Shown piece after piece: positions 23,640 through 25,024 of a DNA stretch of 25,024 nt. The notes beneath the pieces are model-generated. The model was given only the letters and a program-made list of their open reading frames with translations. It had not been told where the DNA came from and ran no database searches. The position numbers and the translations under genes are program-made. The DNA comes from Methylomicrobium sp035916875 (GTDB taxonomy: Bacteria > Pseudomonadota > Gammaproteobacteria > Methylococcales > Methylomonadaceae). Where the stretch lies: positions 1 through 25,024 of the forward strand of contig NZ_JAXUHN010000075.1 in the NCBI RefSeq assembly GCF_035916875.1, written 5' to 3'. Positions within the stretch are counted from its first letter, which is position 1. Each line of letters opens with the position of its first letter.

Positions 23640-24728
23640 TTATTGGCTCTTAAGCGACTGTAACACCTCACTAGCTAAAGCATTTATCCCCTTCATCAAT
23701 TGATCAAAAAATACTTTTCTGTCCGAATTGCAATATGAGGCCATAGGATGACAGGTGGGACTCTCTTGGATACGTATTTCATAAGGTCGTTCCTGACTGC
23801 CCGCCACCGACTGACTATAAAGGAATGTTTTTCCAAAGAGCACTTGCCGAGACTTGATGTCAGTTATGTTGAAATGAAGCACCATTTCAATACAGAAAGT
23901 TCCATTAAGGTCGCATTCACGGAGTTGTATACGCTGAATATTGGTATTTATGAGGGTCTTTATGCCGAGACGAGCTGCCTCCTCTATGGGCTCGGCATGA
24001 TTTAACGCAACAGGAAAAGACAAGTTTTTTGCTGAAAAGGCCTTATCTATAGCTTCGTTAAGTTTGGCAGAGAAATCGAACTGTGTTAGTTCCTTCTGGA
24101 GTGAGTTGATGCAGGGTTTCCACTTTGCCTCGGTATACTTGCCATAGCCAGCCCCGATTATTGCACCTACCGGCAAATACATGGTGTACAGCATTATAGG
24201 TAAGGCACATGCTTGTCCACATTGAACTAAACCACTCAGGTCTGGCGGTGGGGAGGAGGGCTTTCCCGGATCGCCCAATCCAGTGAAACGACTCATGCCC
24301 CGGCTTGTCCATGGCGGAGAAACAAACTTATCTTGTCGTTGAATGACCAGCCCAATAGGCTGCAAATCACTGACTGTTCCAGTAAATTCAGCGGTATAAG
24401 GTTGGAGCAATTCTGTTACAAATGGCCCAGAGTTTGCCATGTTGGACTTGACTATGGCTTCTGCCGCTAAGCTCTCATCAATTGGAGGGGCGGCTTCATC
24501 GCAATTCGGTAAAATAGAGTCTTTACATTTAGTAAAGAAAGAACCGCCATAAATTACTTTTGCCTCCTGGCCAACGTGAAGTCGATAATGCTTTGTTAAA
24601 ATAGCGGCATCATATTTGTTATAAACATCCTCAAATCTCCACGTAGACACCTCCAAGTCAAAATCGCCTGGAGCAACCGTAAAATAAATCCAGCCTAATG
24701 ACTTTGCTTGCTTAGAAGGGGCTGCCAC
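23640..24728 (-). CDS. hypothetical protein, probably 5'-truncated
   Basis: From a GTG at 24728 the frame encodes 362 residues that I do not recognise. The first part is beta-rich (WIYFTVAPGDFDLEVSTW, HVGQEAKVIYGGSFF). A Pro-rich linker follows at about 150-165 (GDPGKPSSPPPDLSG), then a hydrophobic Gly-rich segment near 175-200 (ALPIMLYTMYLPVGAIIGAG). The alpha/beta C-terminal part contains paired cysteines (RECDLNGTFC, PTCHPMASYC) and could be extracytoplasmic. The GTG has no ribosome-binding site, and the frame remains open and protein-like for 62 more codons upstream without any start, so the true N-terminus, possibly with a signal peptide, seems to be lost. The DNA is visibly richer in A/T and in rare-type codons (ATA, AGA, TTA) than the housekeeping genes, suggesting recent acquisition. 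Confidence 0.55.
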   Translation of the reverse strand: MAAPSKQAKSLGWIYFTVAPGDFDLEVSTWRFEDVYNKYDAAILTKHYRLHVGQEAKVIYGGSFFTKCKDSILPNCDEAAPPIDESLAAEAIVKSNMANSGPFVTELLQPYTAEFTGTVSDLQPIGLVIQRQDKFVSPPWTSRGMSRFTGLGDPGKPSSPPPDLSGLVQCGQACALPIMLYTMYLPVGAIIGAGYGKYTEAKWKPCINSLQKELTQFDFSAKLNEAIDKAFSAKNLSFPVALNHAEPIEEAARLGIKTLINTNIQRIQLRECDLNGTFCIEMVLHFNITDIKSRQVLFGKTFLYSQSVAGSQERPYEIRIQESPTCHPMASYCNSDRKVFFDQLMKGINALASEVLQSLKSQ

Positions 24729-24914
24729 GCGATTAGTCCTTGGATAAATGGGTTCCGGAGCCTCGCCAGTGGTTAGATTTGTTAAAGAAAGTTTATAAAC
24801 CTCCCGCCCCCCACGAATAGGAGGAACTGAGGTATCGACAAGCTTATTACCTATTTGCGCAGCTAGACGGAGTAGAATTAAGGAATGTTTACCTTTGTTT
24901 CCAGATTCTAGTGT
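24729..24914 (-). other. in-frame extension of the truncated gene, no start codon
   Basis: These 62 codons continue the downstream frame up to the stop of the transposase-like tail and contain no ATG, GTG or TTG. The part next to the downstream gene still looks like protein (SVPPIRGGREVYKLSLTNL, EAPEPIYPRTNR). The first 15-20 codons after the stop are AT-rich and may be insertion-sequence end DNA. Confidence 0.5.
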
Positions 24915-25024
24915 CTAATTGCATAAGTTAGAGATTGTATTTTTGATCTGGCTGCCAACGACTTCGCGTTTCTTCCAAACGAAAGGTTGCGCTCCCGTGT
25001 TGTAGGCAGCAATGTATTTCTCCA
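24915..25024 (-). CDS. C-terminal tail of a transposase-like protein, partial
   Basis: Entering from the right edge on the minus strand, the frame encodes 35 full codons that begin EKYIAAYNTGAQPFVWKKRE and end with a TAG at 24915-24917. The pattern YI..YN....PFVW, followed by a basic helix, is typical of the C-terminus of IS630-type DDE transposases, judged from memory of the family. The catalytic domain is outside the window. It is a different sequence from the tail at the left edge. Confidence 0.5.
   Translation of the reverse strand, partial: EKYIAAYNTGAQPFVWKKREVVGSQIKNTISNLCN

Overview
The window reads as chromosomal DNA of a gammaproteobacterium, most likely a type I methanotroph or close relative (Methylococcales). 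The placement rests on three things: the housekeeping order accA-tilS-pyrG-kdsA-eno-ftsB-ispD-ispF, the gammaproteobacterial character of each protein, and the dense load of REP-like palindromic repeats between genes. No methane-oxidation gene is in view, so the genus is not fixed.

Layout. The left edge (1-108) holds the tail of a transposase-like gene. Next come four minus-strand units: a two-gene unknown pair (membrane protein, then coiled-coil protein, 157-1214), a CysJ-type diflavin reductase (1331-3073), and a very long, divergent glutamate synthase large subunit (3156-8657). A terminator separates the last two. From 9100 the genes run on the plus strand: a UbiF-type ubiquinone hydroxylase, a repeat-bearing gap of about 600 bp, and an OmpA-type lipoprotein with a QGYPQQ repeat tail followed by a strong terminator. 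The housekeeping block then covers 12101-21407: AccA (fatty acids), TilS (tRNA-Ile lysidine), PyrG (CTP), KdsA (Kdo for LPS), enolase, FtsB (division), IspD and IspF (MEP isoprenoid pathway). A TPR-methyltransferase fusion sits between ispD and ispF.

After ispF come a small minus-strand exported protein, a 160-bp cloverleaf-shaped repeat and an orphan bioA. The right end (about 23640-25024) is different: AT-richer, unknown, minus-strand, and apparently truncated at its 5' end beside the tail of a second transposase.

The most interesting signals are non-coding. Two inverted doublets of 31-nt modules (16179-16258 and 23463-23543) share a GTAG head and a constant loop, but their stems differ and co-vary, which fits REPIN elements mobilised in trans by a RAYT transposase. 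One of them supplies the stop codon of pyrG, and a diverged second copy of the last 13 pyrG codons lies just beyond it. I saw no CRISPR array, prophage, tRNA, rRNA or defence island.
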